From Vibrio tasmaniensis 1F-187 (GTDB lineage Bacteria > Pseudomonadota > Gammaproteobacteria > Enterobacterales > Vibrionaceae): a stretch of 35,988 nucleotides of DNA. This document shows positions 8,599-17,450 of this stretch, one piece after another. Both the position numbers and the translations under genes were made by a program. Location: NCBI RefSeq assembly GCF_000272405.2, contig NZ_AJZM02000263.1:200-36187 (forward strand). The letters run 5' to 3'. How positions within the stretch are numbered: the stretch's first letter is position 1; each line of letters starts with the position of its first letter. A model generated the notes under the pieces. The model was not told where the DNA came from and made no database searches. It saw nothing but the letters and a program-made list of their open reading frames with translations.

Positions 8599-10533
8599 TT
8601 ATCTAGGAAGTTGTTTAACTCGCGCTAAGGTATCACTGAATGGTTGTTGCTCTAGCTTTCCGTATCCAACCATTTTACTGGCTTTAAGCTTGGTTGAAAG
8701 TGGAGTTGCGATTCCGCATAGAAAACGAGTAATGGCTTCGTCGGTGATCAATTGTTGACTCTTAGATACAAATTCATGAATCCATGTCATTACCGTTTCA
8801 TCATCAATAGGCTCAACATCAATGGTTGGTAATATTGCTACTTGACCGCGACATACTGAGCAGTGACCACACTTGGCTGGCGCTTTATCATCGGCGAAGT
8901 AACTCGCAAGGCGAGAGCTTAGGCAGGTATCAGCCTCAAAGAAGCTCAGCATTTGGTTAAGGCGGTTGATCTCACTGTTCTCTTTTGCCTTAAACAACTC
9001 AGTTAAACGTTCTGATAATTGCATCATATCTTCAGACGTATTGTGGATCGCGTAAACATCCGTGATCTGTTTACTTTCCAATTCAATCCAGCCTTGTTCA
9101 TTGAAGTAATCGATAGCCGCAATCACACGCTGACGATCTGCTTGAAAGTGAGTCCAAAGGGCATCGAAATCGACTTGGCACCAAACTCTGGCTTGAGGAG
9201 AGCATTGGAAGATCGCTTCTACAAAATGACGACGTTCGCCTTGGAATTGTTCGGTGATCTGCTGCTTAGTACGTATGAATTTAAATTTGTAGTCAGCAAA
9301 GTAGCTGTATTTAGGCTCAATCACGCCTTCAATTTCAAGATACACCAATAGCGTTTTTAGTGGTAACTGACGAATGTTGGACTCACGCGATAGTTGGTTG
9401 AGCATGATTTCCCATTGGTTTGTGCCAGAAGCCGCAATGTTTTGGTTTTCGTATATTTCTTTTAAGACCGTTTGAATTGATATGTTGTCTGGCGTGTCGC
9501 CAAAGACGAAGTTCTCTAGTGTACTTAGACCATATTTGTTGGCGAGAAGAATACATTCTGAAGGCTGACCATCTCTGCCGGCTCTGCCTATCTCTTGCGA
9601 GTAGTTTTCGATCGATTTCGGTAAGTCAAAGTGAATCACTCGGCGAATGTTGGACTTATCGACACCCATACCAAAAGCAATGGTTGCCACGATGCAGTTC
9701 ACGTCATCGTTCATGAATTGATGCTGAATGGCATCTCTGTTTTCAGGCTTAAGACCGGCATGGTAAGCCACGGCATTAACGCCAGCATTACGGAGTTGCT
9801 GAGCCACCATCTCTGCTGTCTGTTGAAGGGTGACATAAACAATAGTCGGAGCGAGAGAAGCTTGGTTAACGACATTGCACAAGGTTTCTAGTTTGCTGGT
9901 TTGTTCGCAAGGTTGAATCGACAGGTCGAGGTTTTGACGATAGAAACCCGTAACCACAACGCGTTCCTCATCAATTTCAAACTTCGACTTCATATCTTGG
10001 ATAACCGATGTCGTCGCAGTAGCTGTCAGTAGCAGTACTTGTGGAATATTGAGCTGCTTTTGGTATTGGGGAAGCTTCAGGTAGTCTGGTCTGAAGTTGT
10101 GTCCCCATTCTGATATACAGTGTGCTTCATCAACTACGAGCATAGAGATGGGAACTTGGGAGATAAACTGACGAAAGCGTTCGTTCTTCAAGCGCTCAAC
10201 AGAGATCATTAGGATTTTAGTATCGCCGTTACGCACGGATTGCATCACCTGTTGTGTGGTTTGTCTGTCTTGGCTTGATTCGATTGCAGCCGCGCTTATT
10301 CCCTTACTGTGTAAGAAGCTGAGCTGGTCTTTCATTAAGGCTAACAATGGTGATATCACTAAGGTTAAGTGCGGCAACTCTAGTGCTGGCAATTGGTAGC
10401 AAAGCGACTTGCCTGAGCCTGTTGGGAATATAGCGGCAGTCGAGTGACCAGATAGAACATTATCAATGACTTGCTTTTGCCCATTACGCAGTGAGTCGAA
10501 TCCGAATACTTGTTTTAGCTTCTGCTCAATCAT
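8599..10533 (-). CDS. RecQ-family ATP-dependent DNA helicase (paralog with C-terminal zinc cluster)
   Basis: This 644-residue superfamily 2 helicase has Walker A PTGSGKS (37-43), DEAH (135-138), the RecQ aromatic loop SEWGHNFRPDY and motif VI QEIGRAGRDG. It should unwind DNA 3' to 5' in repair or recombination. Unlike E. coli RecQ, the four-cysteine zinc cluster (C537, C555, C558, C561; spacing much like that of E. coli RecQ) comes late, after a winged-helix-like stretch. The last 83 residues do not resemble an HRDC domain. It is therefore probably a second RecQ-like helicase rather than the housekeeping RecQ, so I give no symbol. It starts with ATG and is divergent from the Gre-like gene across 145 bases. 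Confidence 0.88.
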   Translation of the reverse strand: MIEQKLKQVFGFDSLRNGQKQVIDNVLSGHSTAAIFPTGSGKSLCYQLPALELPHLTLVISPLLALMKDQLSFLHSKGISAAAIESSQDRQTTQQVMQSVRNGDTKILMISVERLKNERFRQFISQVPISMLVVDEAHCISEWGHNFRPDYLKLPQYQKQLNIPQVLLLTATATTSVIQDMKSKFEIDEERVVVTGFYRQNLDLSIQPCEQTSKLETLCNVVNQASLAPTIVYVTLQQTAEMVAQQLRNAGVNAVAYHAGLKPENRDAIQHQFMNDDVNCIVATIAFGMGVDKSNIRRVIHFDLPKSIENYSQEIGRAGRDGQPSECILLANKYGLSTLENFVFGDTPDNISIQTVLKEIYENQNIAASGTNQWEIMLNQLSRESNIRQLPLKTLLVYLEIEGVIEPKYSYFADYKFKFIRTKQQITEQFQGERRHFVEAIFQCSPQARVWCQVDFDALWTHFQADRQRVIAAIDYFNEQGWIELESKQITDVYAIHNTSEDMMQLSERLTELFKAKENSEINRLNQMLSFFEADTCLSSRLASYFADDKAPAKCGHCSVCRGQVAILPTIDVEPIDDETVMTWIHEFVSKSQQLITDEAITRFLCGIATPLSTKLKASKMVGYGKLEQQPFSDTLARVKQLPR

Positions 10534-10619
10534 TTATGTTCTACCTGAGTTATTAAGTGTCGTATTGATGTTAAAGCGGGCGCCTATTGATGATTGCGTC
10601 GCTTGATGAATCAAATGTC

Positions 10620-10648
10620 TTGCACCTGATTGTACCTAATTCTATTCT
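10620..10648 (+). promoter_or_regulatory. Candidate sigma-70 promoter for the Gre-like gene
   Basis: TTGCAC (10620-10625), a 17-base spacer and TATTCT (10643-10648) lie about 30 bases before the ATG at 10679. This would give a short leader, and no clear Shine-Dalgarno precedes the start. Confidence 0.4.
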
Positions 10649-10678
10649 GTAGCTCCTATAGAAAAGCACCCCAATAGT

Positions 10679-11152
10679 ATGAATAAGTCTGAGCTTCGCC
10701 AAATAATCATAGAGCAACTCGAATCCCGATTACGTATCGCACAATCTGCTACTCAACGCGCTATTGATGCTGCGACCGATGAAGAGACTGTGCCTGAGCA
10801 TAAGTACGACACTCTGGCTCTAGAAGCTTCGTATCTTGCTCACGGTCAAGCTGTAAGAGTGCAAGAGTGTGAAGATGACATTCAGTGTTATCGTAACTTA
10901 GTGCTGCGTGATAGTGAGAGGATTACAGTGAGCAGCTATGTTGTGGTCATTGACGAGCATGATCAATATAAACATTTTTTTATGGGGCCGAGAGTCGGTG
11001 GGCTTTCTGTTACGTGGAATAACAATGAAGTTGCTATCGTGACGGAAAATGCACCTTTTGGTCAGGCTCTAATGGGGAAAGAAGTCGGTGATGAGATTGA
11101 GTTTAAGGTCGCAGATAAACAGTTTTGCTATGAAGTAATATCTATCGACTAA
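10679..11152 (+). CDS. GreA/GreB-family transcription factor
   Basis: The 157-residue protein has a helical N-terminal part (about 1-75) containing PEHKYDTLALEASYLAHGQ, similar to the Gre coiled-coil region. A C-terminal FKBP-like Gre domain (about 80-157) follows, with the family signature APFGQALMGKEVGDEIEF. Gre factors insert the coiled coil into the RNA polymerase secondary channel and stimulate cleavage of backtracked transcripts. The N-terminal arm is acidic near residues 32-37 (DEETVPE), but I cannot confirm that it matches the GreA/GreB catalytic tip. It is probably a third Gre-like protein besides GreA and GreB, so its cleavage activity is unproven. It is followed after 88 bases by the DUF2884 gene on the same strand. 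Confidence 0.8.
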   Translation: MNKSELRQIIIEQLESRLRIAQSATQRAIDAATDEETVPEHKYDTLALEASYLAHGQAVRVQECEDDIQCYRNLVLRDSERITVSSYVVVIDEHDQYKHFFMGPRVGGLSVTWNNNEVAIVTENAPFGQALMGKEVGDEIEFKVADKQFCYEVISID

Positions 11153-11240
11153 CTGAGTAACGGATATATATAAAACGTTTCTCTGACAAAGAAGCATATA
11201 CCAAGGGTATAGTAATCTGTCAGATTGATGAGAGGATGTT

Positions 11241-11294
11241 ATGAAAAACAATGTATTTATGAAAAACAAAATGTTTATGAAGAACAGTGTATTA
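11241..11294 (+). repeat. Three tandem 18-bp units at the start of the DUF2884 gene
   Basis: Three consecutive 18-base units begin ATGAAAAACAAT, ATGAAAAACAAA and ATGAAGAACAGT, each encoding MKN plus three residues. The units are in frame, so copy number changes would lengthen or shorten the signal-peptide n-region without breaking the gene. Confidence 0.8.
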
Positions 11295-12035
11295 ATCGCA
11301 TCGTTAACAGCGGTAATCTCTGTTGTGAGCCTGCCAACTTTTGCTGCTCAGTGTCGAGTTGATTTGAAAAATGAATTGCGAATCGATGACCAGAAAGTCG
11401 AAATCCACCAAGTGAATGGTGATACTGCCGTTTTTGATGGTAACAACGACTTATATATCCATGGTGAGAAGGTTGAGCTTGATGCCGACCAACAAGCGGC
11501 GATTGAGAAATACCGCGAAAAAGTGAGTGAGTACTTGCCACGAGCGAAACAAATGGCTAACGATGGCTTAGCGTTAGCGAATGACGTTATTGATGACATT
11601 GCTGCTAGCCTAGATTCACCGGAATCATTTGATAATGTAAAAGAGTCAATGAAAACCTACTTTGATGAACTGGAAGCTCGTTACTACAAAGATGGCGAGT
11701 TAGTGTTACCAGCAGACAGTTTTGATTCGATGGCCAATGGTTGGTCTGAAGATTTCGAGAAGGCTAAGGAGATCTTTAACCAAGAATTTATCTCTAGCGC
11801 TTTTAATGCGATGTCAGAAAAAATGAAACAAGATGGTGGCTTAAATCTTACTGAATTGGCTGACAGCATGGCTGCATTAAAGCTTAAAGTTGAAGAGCGC
11901 ATGAAAGAACACTCTCAACAAGTGCAAGAGGAAGCGAATGAGTTCTGTGATTCTCTTGATGAGATGGCAGAACAAGAGCAACAGCTGCATGAAATCATTC
12001 CGAACCTAAAAGACTATCAAGTCTTCACGATCTAA
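11241..12035 (+). CDS. DUF2884 (YggN-like) secreted protein
   Basis: The 264-residue protein begins with a signal peptide ending near VSLPTFAAQC, so it is exported to the periplasm. The mature part starts CRVDLKNELRIDD and continues through helical, acidic, glutamine-rich segments, as in the YggN/DUF2884 family, whose function is not established. The start is set by AGAGG at 11231-11235, five bases before ATG 11241. Two further in-frame ATG-AAR-AAC units follow, so the N-terminus carries three imperfect copies of MKNxxF. Any of the three ATGs would leave a working signal peptide. Confidence 0.85.
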   Translation: MKNNVFMKNKMFMKNSVLIASLTAVISVVSLPTFAAQCRVDLKNELRIDDQKVEIHQVNGDTAVFDGNNDLYIHGEKVELDADQQAAIEKYREKVSEYLPRAKQMANDGLALANDVIDDIAASLDSPESFDNVKESMKTYFDELEARYYKDGELVLPADSFDSMANGWSEDFEKAKEIFNQEFISSAFNAMSEKMKQDGGLNLTELADSMAALKLKVEERMKEHSQQVQEEANEFCDSLDEMAEQEQQLHEIIPNLKDYQVFTI

Positions 12036-12059
12036 TCTGAATCTAACTATAAGTCACAA

Positions 12060-12082
12060 GAGCACCATTTGGTGCTCTTTTT
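12060..12082 (+). terminator. Rho-independent terminator after the DUF2884 gene
   Basis: GAGCACCA (12060-12067) pairs with TGGTGCTC (12070-12077) across a two-base loop, followed by five T. Confidence 0.85.
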
Positions 12083-12323
12083 GTTCGTATAAATTGAACA
12101 AAAAGACGAATATTCATCTCAATTCAATCAATTGTCTCTCTAGTCCTGAACCTTGCTTTACTGCTTATAAGTAAACGATAAGACCGGTCATTTGTTAATT
12201 TAATGGTTCTAAATAGCGCATTTGTTGTAAAAACTAGAAGATTGCTCATTTATTAGTTGTACCTATCATTGCTTTTGATTACTGTACTTCCCAACTAGTT
12301 CACTGATTTTTGATGCGGGCAAT

Positions 12324-13685
12324 ATGGACCAACAATCTTCCTCTTCAAGAGAGCACTTTAGCTCTCGTTTGGGTTTTATTTTAGCAGCGGCGGGTGCAGC
12401 TGTTGGCTTAGGTAATATTTGGGGTTTCCCAACCCAAGTCGCCAGTAACGGCGGTGGTGCTTTTCTGCTTGTTTACCTAATTATGATTTTCGTGGTTGCT
12501 TTCCCTATGCTAGTGGTTGAGATGGCTATTGGTCGACATGGCCAAGCAAACCCTGTCGATAGCATGCGTTCTTTGACTACAAACCCGTTAGGCAAGAAAG
12601 TCGGTGAATTTGTCGGTTGGATTGGGTTGAGTGTTCCAAGTGCCGTGCTAGCGTTTTATAGCATTGTCGGTGGTTGGTTGATCTGCTTCCTAATTGGTGC
12701 TGTCGCTGACCTGATTGGTCTAGAGGCTGCTGCTGATTGGTTTAAAGGCTTCAGTGTTGAGCGCAATGTTTTTGGTACCGTCGCATTCTATGTACTGACT
12801 ATCTTGATTGTTCAGGGCGGTGTTAAGCAGGGGATCGAGAAATGGTCGACCCGTTTGATGCCTGCGCTATTTGTGTTATTTGGCTTATTGTTTGTTTACA
12901 TCATGACGCAATCTGGCGCGATGGAAGGCCTAAAACATTACCTTGTTCCAGACTTTGAGAAAGTGTGGGATAGAAAACTGATTCTGGCGGCAATGGGACA
13001 GGGCTTCTTCTCGCTCACTATTGGCGGTTGCTCGATGTTGGTTTATGGCTCTTACTTAAGTAAGAAAGAGAACCTGCCAAAAATGGCAATGAACGTTACC
13101 TTAGTTGATACCGCGGTTGCTTTTATTGCGGGTTTAGTCGTGATGCCTGCGATGTTTGTTGCGATGCAAAAAGGTGTTCAAATCTATGCTGAAGATGGCT
13201 CATTACTGAGCTCTGATACCCTAGTATTTACGGTTCTGCCTTTGATGTTTGATAGCTTAGGTATGCTGGGTCAGGTCTTCGCAATTGTATTCTTCTTATT
13301 ACTAACGATTGCTGCACTTACTTCATCGATTTCAATGTTGGAAGCCCCTGTCGCTCTTGTTAGTGAGCGTTTCAAGACTAGACGAACGCCAACAAGTTGG
13401 GTAATTGGTGGTGCTATCGCATTGTTCAGTGTGGTGATTGTTTACAACTTTGCTGCGATGTTTGGCATGGTAGCGATGATTGCGACTCAGTACCTTCAAC
13501 CAGTCGCTGCACTGATGTTCTGTGTGTTTGGTGGTTGGGTATGGAGCCGAGCGTCAAAAGTGAAAGAGCTTGAGCAAGGTTGTCCTGACTTTCAACTTGG
13601 TTGGTTTGGTAAGGTTTGGCCAATATATGTGAAGTTCGTGTGCCCAATTTTAGTCGCAACGGTTATCTGGGCATCTTTTGGCTAG
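12324..13685 (+). CDS. Sodium-dependent transporter, NSS/SNF family
   Basis: This 453-residue inner-membrane protein has about 11-12 hydrophobic segments. The first is preceded by the neurotransmitter:sodium symporter signature SRLGFILAAAGAAVGLGNIW and then GFPTQVASNGGGAFLLVY, in which the unwound part of TM1 binds sodium and substrate. Bacterial members such as LeuT and Tyt1 import amino acids or related amines with sodium. The substrate here cannot be read from sequence. It starts with ATG (MDQQSSSS) with little Shine-Dalgarno, preceded by a 240-base AT-rich region after the DUF2884 terminator, so it is probably its own transcription unit. It is convergent with lipA. Confidence 0.92.
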   Translation: MDQQSSSSREHFSSRLGFILAAAGAAVGLGNIWGFPTQVASNGGGAFLLVYLIMIFVVAFPMLVVEMAIGRHGQANPVDSMRSLTTNPLGKKVGEFVGWIGLSVPSAVLAFYSIVGGWLICFLIGAVADLIGLEAAADWFKGFSVERNVFGTVAFYVLTILIVQGGVKQGIEKWSTRLMPALFVLFGLLFVYIMTQSGAMEGLKHYLVPDFEKVWDRKLILAAMGQGFFSLTIGGCSMLVYGSYLSKKENLPKMAMNVTLVDTAVAFIAGLVVMPAMFVAMQKGVQIYAEDGSLLSSDTLVFTVLPLMFDSLGMLGQVFAIVFFLLLTIAALTSSISMLEAPVALVSERFKTRRTPTSWVIGGAIALFSVVIVYNFAAMFGMVAMIATQYLQPVAALMFCVFGGWVWSRASKVKELEQGCPDFQLGWFGKVWPIYVKFVCPILVATVIWASFG

Positions 13686-13723
13686 TAGACCATTTAACAT
13701 CTAGATGATTAGACTTGCAGTTC

Positions 13724-13757
13724 AAGGCCACTCTTAATGAGTGGCTTTGTTGTTTTT
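13724..13757 (+). terminator. Terminator after the NSS transporter
   Basis: AAGGCCACTC (13724-13733) pairs with GAGTGGCTTT (13739-13748; G-T at one position), followed by a T-rich tract to 13757. Confidence 0.75.
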
Positions 13758-13758
13758 G

Positions 13759-13780
13759 TATCGAACAAGCTTGTTCGATA
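13759..13780. repeat. Perfect 22-bp palindrome
   Basis: The eleven bases TATCGAACAAG at 13759-13769 are mirrored exactly by 13770-13780 with no spacer. It is sandwiched between the two convergent terminators of the transporter and lipA. It could be an additional terminator stem or a protein-binding site. Confidence 0.7.
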
Positions 13781-13781
13781 G

Positions 13782-13815
13782 AAAAAAGGCGCTGAACATA
13801 AAATTCAGCGCCTTT
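13782..13815 (-). terminator. lipA: Terminator of the lip genes
   Basis: On the minus strand GGCGCTGAA pairs with TTCAGCGCC (13788-13796 with 13804-13812, seven-base loop) and is followed by six T (13782-13787). AAA/TTT extend the stem. It lies just past the lipA stop. Confidence 0.85.
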
Positions 13816-13839
13816 GTATTGTTCGTTAAGCAATCGTGA

Positions 13840-14805
13840 TTACTTAATTTCCATACCTTGTGCTTGCAAGTCTGCATGGTAAGAAGAACGTACAAACGGA
13901 CCACATGCTGCGTGAGTGAAGCCTAGCTCTAGAGCAATCTCTTTCAACTCATCAAACTCAGAAGGCGGCACGTAGCGTTCAACTGGCAAGTGGTGACGGC
14001 TTGGTGCTAGGTATTGGCCTAGAGTCAGCATCGTTACACCATGTTCACGAAGATCTTTCAATACTTGAACGATCTCTTCTTTCGTCTCACCAAGGCCCAT
14101 CATCACACCTGATTTGGTTGGGATGCTTGGATGCTGCTCTTTGAATTTTCTTAACAGATCAAGAGACCACTTGTAGTTCGCACCTGGACGCGCTTTACGG
14201 TATAGACGCGGCGCTGTCTCTAGGTTGTGGTTGAAAACATCTGGTGGGTTGTCTTTCATTAGTTCAAGCGCAACGTCCATACGACCACGGAAGTCCGGAA
14301 CCAGTGTTTCGATACGAATGTTTGGGTTTTGCTCGCGAATTTCACGGTTACAATCAGCAAAGTGTTGAGCACCGCCATCACGTAAGTCATCACGGTCTAC
14401 TGAAGTGATTACAACGTACTTCAGTTTCATGTCTTTAATCGTCTTAGCCAGTTTCTTCGGCTCTTCGGCTTCTGGAGCATTCGGTCGACCATGGGCAACA
14501 TCACAGAACGGGCAGCGACGAGTACAGATAGCGCCAAGAATCATAAACGTTGCCGTGCCGTGGTTAAAACACTCAGCTAGGTTAGGGCAAGACGCTTCTT
14601 CACAAACTGAGTGCAGGTTGTTTTTGCGCATTGCAGATTTGATTTCTTGAATACGATGGCTGTCTGAAGGAAGTTTAATCTTCATCCATGCAGGCTTACG
14701 TAAAACTTCTTTCTGTTCAGCAGGCATATTCTTTACGGGAATTAATGCCATTTTGTCAGCGTCACGATATTTAACGCCTTTTTCCATTTGGATTGGTTTG
14801 CTCAT
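13840..14805 (-). CDS. lipA: Lipoyl synthase
   Basis: This 321-residue radical SAM enzyme inserts two sulfurs into protein-bound octanoyl groups to make the lipoyl cofactor of PDH, OGDH and the glycine cleavage system. The radical SAM cluster cysteines are C94, C98 and C101 (CTRRCPFC). The auxiliary cluster that donates sulfur uses C68, C73 and C79, and the RSSYHA motif near the C-terminus supplies its serine ligand. Length equals that of E. coli LipA. It starts at ATG four bases after the lipB stop, so the two are co-transcribed and act in sequence. The E. coli intervening regulator ybeF is absent. Confidence 0.97.
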   Translation of the reverse strand: MSKPIQMEKGVKYRDADKMALIPVKNMPAEQKEVLRKPAWMKIKLPSDSHRIQEIKSAMRKNNLHSVCEEASCPNLAECFNHGTATFMILGAICTRRCPFCDVAHGRPNAPEAEEPKKLAKTIKDMKLKYVVITSVDRDDLRDGGAQHFADCNREIREQNPNIRIETLVPDFRGRMDVALELMKDNPPDVFNHNLETAPRLYRKARPGANYKWSLDLLRKFKEQHPSIPTKSGVMMGLGETKEEIVQVLKDLREHGVTMLTLGQYLAPSRHHLPVERYVPPSEFDELKEIALELGFTHAACGPFVRSSYHADLQAQGMEIK

Positions 14806-14809
14806 GATT

Positions 14810-15469
14810 TTATGCTTCTGCTGTAATGTTACTGGTGGCTTGAATGTCTACTTGGTCATAGCCGAGTAGTTCTACGAGCTCTTGTATTAACTGTTGCTCA
14901 ACGTTTTCTAGTTCACTTGGACCGCCGAGTTGGCTTACTTGCGCCATTTCCATCCCTTGGTAACCACATGGGTTAATACGTTGGAATGGAGACAAGTCCA
15001 TATCGACGTTGAGTGCTAGCCCGTGGAACGAGCAGCCGCGTCGAATCCGTAATCCGAGTGAACAGATTTTCTTGCCATCGACATAAACACCAGGAGCGTC
15101 AGGTCGGGCAGTTGAATCTATATTGTAAGCTTTCAGAGTATTGATTACGAGGTTCTCAATATGAGTAACCAAATCACGCACTCCGAATTTCTTGCGGCGG
15201 ATGTTTATCAGGAAGTAAGCGACTAACTGACCGGGCCCGTGGTACGTCACTTGGCCACCGCGATCGCTTTGTATCACAGGGATATCACCAGCATTTAATA
15301 CATGCTCAGCTTTACCTGCTTGTCCTTGAGTGAAAACTGGGTTGTGTTCAACCAACCAAATTTGGTCTACGTCTTCATCCGTGCGTTCGTCTGTGAACTT
15401 ATGCATGGCTTTCCATACAGGTTCGTAATCCTGACGACCTAATTTTTTTACGATTAGCTTATTTTGCAA
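14810..15469 (-). CDS. lipB: Octanoyl-ACP:protein octanoyltransferase
   Basis: The 219-residue enzyme moves octanoate from acyl carrier protein to lipoyl domains, the step before LipA. The catalytic pair is visible as K134 ([14 protein letters not shown]) and C168 (RINPCGY), and the signature [14 protein letters not shown] is intact. The start codon is TTG (15467-15469): upstream the frame is closed by TGA within five codons, GAGGA lies at suitable spacing, and homology starts here. Cytoplasmic; first gene of the lipB-lipA unit. Confidence 0.96.
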   Translation of the reverse strand: MQNKLIVKKLGRQDYEPVWKAMHKFTDERTDEDVDQIWLVEHNPVFTQGQAGKAEHVLNAGDIPVIQSDRGGQVTYHGPGQLVAYFLINIRRKKFGVRDLVTHIENLVINTLKAYNIDSTARPDAPGVYVDGKKICSLGLRIRRGCSFHGLALNVDMDLSPFQRINPCGYQGMEMAQVSQLGGPSELENVEQQLIQELVELLGYDQVDIQATSNITAEA

Positions 15470-15619
15470 AGCGGCACTTCCTCAAGGATTAATAAAGTGA
15501 GCGCATTATAAACGCGAAACAGGTTTCTAACTACAGACGGACAGCAAGGTTTTTCAACTTTCTTTGTATTTATTGAAAATTAAGTTGAGTGCTTTGGAAG
15601 GGAAGCGAGGGTTTTAAAC

Positions 15620-15648
15620 AAAAACAGCGGCAATAAGCCGCTGTTTTT
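15620..15648 (-). terminator. ybeD: Terminator after ybeD
   Basis: AAAAACAGCGGC (15620-15631) pairs perfectly with GCCGCTGTTTTT (15637-15648). On the minus strand the stem ends in a five-T run, 17 bases beyond the ybeD stop. It separates ybeD from lipB. Confidence 0.85.
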
Positions 15649-15664
15649 CATGCGTAATCGAAAG

Positions 15665-15940
15665 TTACAGAACCATACGAACGATTTCGATTTCGCCCAG
15701 TTCTTTATATAGCGTTTCTACTTGCTCAATTGAAGTCGCAGTAATATTGATAGAAACAGAGTGGTAGTTACCTTTCGCACTCGGTTTTAGAGTTGGGCTG
15801 TAGTCACCAGGAGCATGACGCTGGATCACTTCTAGTACTAGTTCTGTAAGTTCTGGCTTAGCGTAGCCCATAACTTTGTAAGTGAATGAACAAGGGAACT
15901 CTAAGAGGTCTTTTAGTTTTGCATCAGAATTGATGTTCAT
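15665..15940 (-). CDS. ybeD: YbeD-family regulatory-fold protein (DUF493)
   Basis: The 91-residue protein matches E. coli YbeD nearly end to end ([60 protein letters not shown]). The family has an ACT-like fold and a poorly defined role; its position between dacA and lipB is conserved in enterics. I place the start at ATG 15940 (MNINSDAK), preceded by GGAG at about 15947-15950. An upstream reading frame extends to 16075 but is not conserved and lacks a ribosome site. Confidence 0.92.
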   Translation of the reverse strand: MNINSDAKLKDLLEFPCSFTYKVMGYAKPELTELVLEVIQRHAPGDYSPTLKPSAKGNYHSVSINITATSIEQVETLYKELGEIEIVRMVL

Positions 15941-16061
15941 GATTAGCTCCAAAAGGCTAGACTCTCGCAAATTGGCGAAATGTCGATAAAAAGCGTGTTC
16001 GGTCAACAGACACGAGTAATAAGGCGGAATATTACGTGTAAATATCACCGAACTCAAGATC

Positions 16062-16090
16062 AACAAAAGCCGCACATGGCGGCTTTTGTT
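16062..16090 (-). terminator. dacA: Terminator after dacA
   Basis: AACAAAAGCCGC (16062-16073) pairs with GCGGCTTTTGTT (16079-16090) around a five-base loop. On the minus strand it provides GC stem then TTTTGTT. It lies about 85 bases past the dacA stop and upstream of ybeD. Confidence 0.75.
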
Positions 16091-16175
16091 TAGCTAATGA
16101 GCAAATCATGAACTTACTCATTAGGTTAGCTATACAGCAAGCTTAGATTTTACGTAGAACAAACTGTTGACTGGT

Positions 16176-17357
16176 TTAGAACAAACCTTTAAACAGCAGT
16201 ACTAGGTAATCCCACAGGCGGCTAAATAGGCTGCCTTGGTCTACATCTTCAAGTGCAAGTAGTGGGTATTCAGCAACGTCTTCACCGTCGACTTGGTAGA
16301 ATAGTTTACCCACAACGTCGCCTTTGCTGATTGGTGCTTCTAGCTCTTTCTCAAGAACGAAGCTTGCCTTCAGGTTCTTAGCTTGGCCACGAGGCAGAGT
16401 CACGAACGTATCTTCGTCGACACCGAGTGCAACCGTGTCCTTGCTACCCATCCAGATCTTCTCTTCAACGAAGGTTTCACCAGCGGTGTGTGGTGCTACT
16501 GTTTCGAAGAAGCGGAAACCGTAGCTAAGCAGTTTTTTGCTTTCTGTTTTACGAGCGTTAGCATTCTTGGTGCCCATAACAACAGCAACTAGGCGCATTT
16601 TACCTTCGGTTGCTGAGCTTACTAGGCTGTAACCTGCATTGCTTGTGTGGCCCGTTTTAATGCCATCAACGTTCATGCTCTTATCCCATAACAGGCCGTT
16701 GCGGTTGTACTGGGTGATGCCGTTGTAAGTGAATTTCTTTTGTGAGTAGATACGGTACTCATCAGGAACGTCGCGAATCAGCGCCTGACCTAGTAGCGCC
16801 ATATCGTAAGGCGTTGAGTAAAGGTTAGGGTTGTCTAGACCGTGCACGTTAGCAAAGTGCGTGTCTTTCATGCCGATAGAGCTCGCCCATGCGTTCATTA
16901 AGTCAACAAATGCATCTTCAGAGCCGGCAATATGTTCAGCCATCGCAACACAAGCATCGTTACCTGATTGAATAATGATACCGCGGTTCAGCTCTTCAAC
17001 TTTAACGGTTGTACCCACTTCAATGAACATCTTAGATGAATCAGGGAAGTTTTTAGCCCAAGCATTTTCACTGATAACAACATCGTCGTTTAGGTTGATG
17101 TTGCCACGCTCTAGCTCTTGGCCGACTACGTAGCTCGTCATCATCTTGGTTAAACTTGCTGGAGAAAGTTGAGTGTTCATCTCTTTCTCTGCGAGTACTT
17201 TGCCTGAATGGTAATCCATCAGAACAAATCCCTTAGCAGCGATTTGAGGAGCGTCAGGAACAATAATAGGAGCGGCGAATGACGATGTTGCTATCGTTGC
17301 AGAAAGTGCAACTGAAGTAGCAAAAATCGATTTAACAAGTTTATTAGATTTAATCAT
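16176..17357 (-). CDS. dacA: D-alanyl-D-alanine carboxypeptidase (PBP5)
   Basis: The 393-residue periplasmic enzyme trims the terminal D-Ala from peptidoglycan pentapeptides. It has a signal peptide ending SSFAAP (about 1-29), the nucleophile motif SLTK (S68-K71), the SGN motif in QSGNDACVAMAEH, and KTG in DGIKTGHTSNAGYSL. The C-terminus SRLWDYLVLLFKGLF is the amphipathic helix that anchors PBP5 to the outer face of the inner membrane. It is about ten residues shorter than E. coli DacA. A 93-base gap follows rlpA, enough for its own promoter, although co-transcription is likely. Confidence 0.96.
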   Translation of the reverse strand: MIKSNKLVKSIFATSVALSATIATSSFAAPIIVPDAPQIAAKGFVLMDYHSGKVLAEKEMNTQLSPASLTKMMTSYVVGQELERGNINLNDDVVISENAWAKNFPDSSKMFIEVGTTVKVEELNRGIIIQSGNDACVAMAEHIAGSEDAFVDLMNAWASSIGMKDTHFANVHGLDNPNLYSTPYDMALLGQALIRDVPDEYRIYSQKKFTYNGITQYNRNGLLWDKSMNVDGIKTGHTSNAGYSLVSSATEGKMRLVAVVMGTKNANARKTESKKLLSYGFRFFETVAPHTAGETFVEEKIWMGSKDTVALGVDEDTFVTLPRGQAKNLKASFVLEKELEAPISKGDVVGKLFYQVDGEDVAEYPLLALEDVDQGSLFSRLWDYLVLLFKGLF

Positions 17358-17450
17358 TTTGAATGCAATTATTAGGTGAACTATTCATATATTAACAGAA
17401 TCACTCTGTCACACCAGAGCGCTGATTACCAGAAGTAACTGTTAGATAAA

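Noticed and set aside
15665..16075. A 136-residue form of YbeD
   Set aside because: The extra N-terminal residues are not like the family, and GGAG precedes the internal ATG at 15940.
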